Shown: in pieces, positions 63,331-64,000 of the stretch
Numbering within the stretch: the stretch's first letter is position 1
How the letters are laid out: each line of letters starts with the position of its first letter
Assembly: GCA_008933995.1 (NCBI GenBank)
Contig: WARS01000015.1
Coordinates: 124,001-188,000 of the forward strand
Direction of reading: 5' to 3'
DNA: 64,000 nucleotides
Source of the DNA: Datnioides undecimradiatus
Lineage: Eukaryota > Chordata > Actinopteri > Lobotiformes > Datnioididae
Notes under the pieces: generated by a model
Databases searched by the model: none
What the model saw: only the letters and a program-made list of their open reading frames with translations
Told to the model about the DNA's origin: nothing
Translations under genes and position numbers: made by a program

Positions 63331-64000
<670 letters not shown>

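Overview
This window is nuclear DNA from a ray-finned (teleost) fish. The evidence is small phase-consistent exons with GT/AG introns, many long CA/GT microsatellites, tRNA-derived SINE copies of the usual fish type, and a protein nearly identical to vertebrate TRPM3. No bacterial, plasmid or phage gene organisation is present, and almost all open frames of 60-200 codons are chance frames or microsatellite translations.

One protein-coding gene is recognised: TRPM3 (melastatin-type TRP cation channel), on the + strand. I find 16 consecutive coding exons (called E1-E16) between 23015 and 63567. Joined, they give an unbroken frame of 2,181 nt (727 codons), and codon phases match at all 15 junctions. 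They encode the cytosolic N-terminal half: the SLOG/LSDAT-like MHR1-2 region (E1-E7), the ankyrin-like MHR3 region (E8-E11) and part of MHR4 (E13-E16). The first exon(s), the transmembrane pore, the TRP helix, the coiled coil and the C-terminal tail lie outside the window, upstream and downstream.

The 10.4-kb intron between E5 and E6 carries the sense-strand microRNA gene mir-204 (31316-31405), with both arms recognisable. This is the known vertebrate arrangement of miR-204 inside TRPM3, so host gene and microRNA probably share a transcript.

The clearest architectural feature is a run of five consecutive exons (E10-E14: 135, 51, 36, 141 and 30 nt) that all start and end in phase 0, so each can be skipped without shifting the frame. 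Two are microexons: E12 (REYPGFSWIYFK) and E14 (PKALKLLGME). E11 is a 17-residue exon that I believe matches the mammalian ICF splice segment. Two splice sites sit against CA repeats: the E4 acceptor is preceded directly by (AC)15, and the E15 donor is followed at once by (CA)11.

The first 23 kb holds no recognised exon. It is best read as intron or 5' flank of the same gene, with microsatellites, low-complexity tracts, a degenerate hAT-like element, SINE and other repeat remnants, and a CpG-rich patch containing a PBX-MEIS/PREP-type motif. I see no convincing previously undescribed system. The items most worth checking are the splice-site microsatellites, the symmetric exon block, the mir-204 locus and the candidate regulatory patch.
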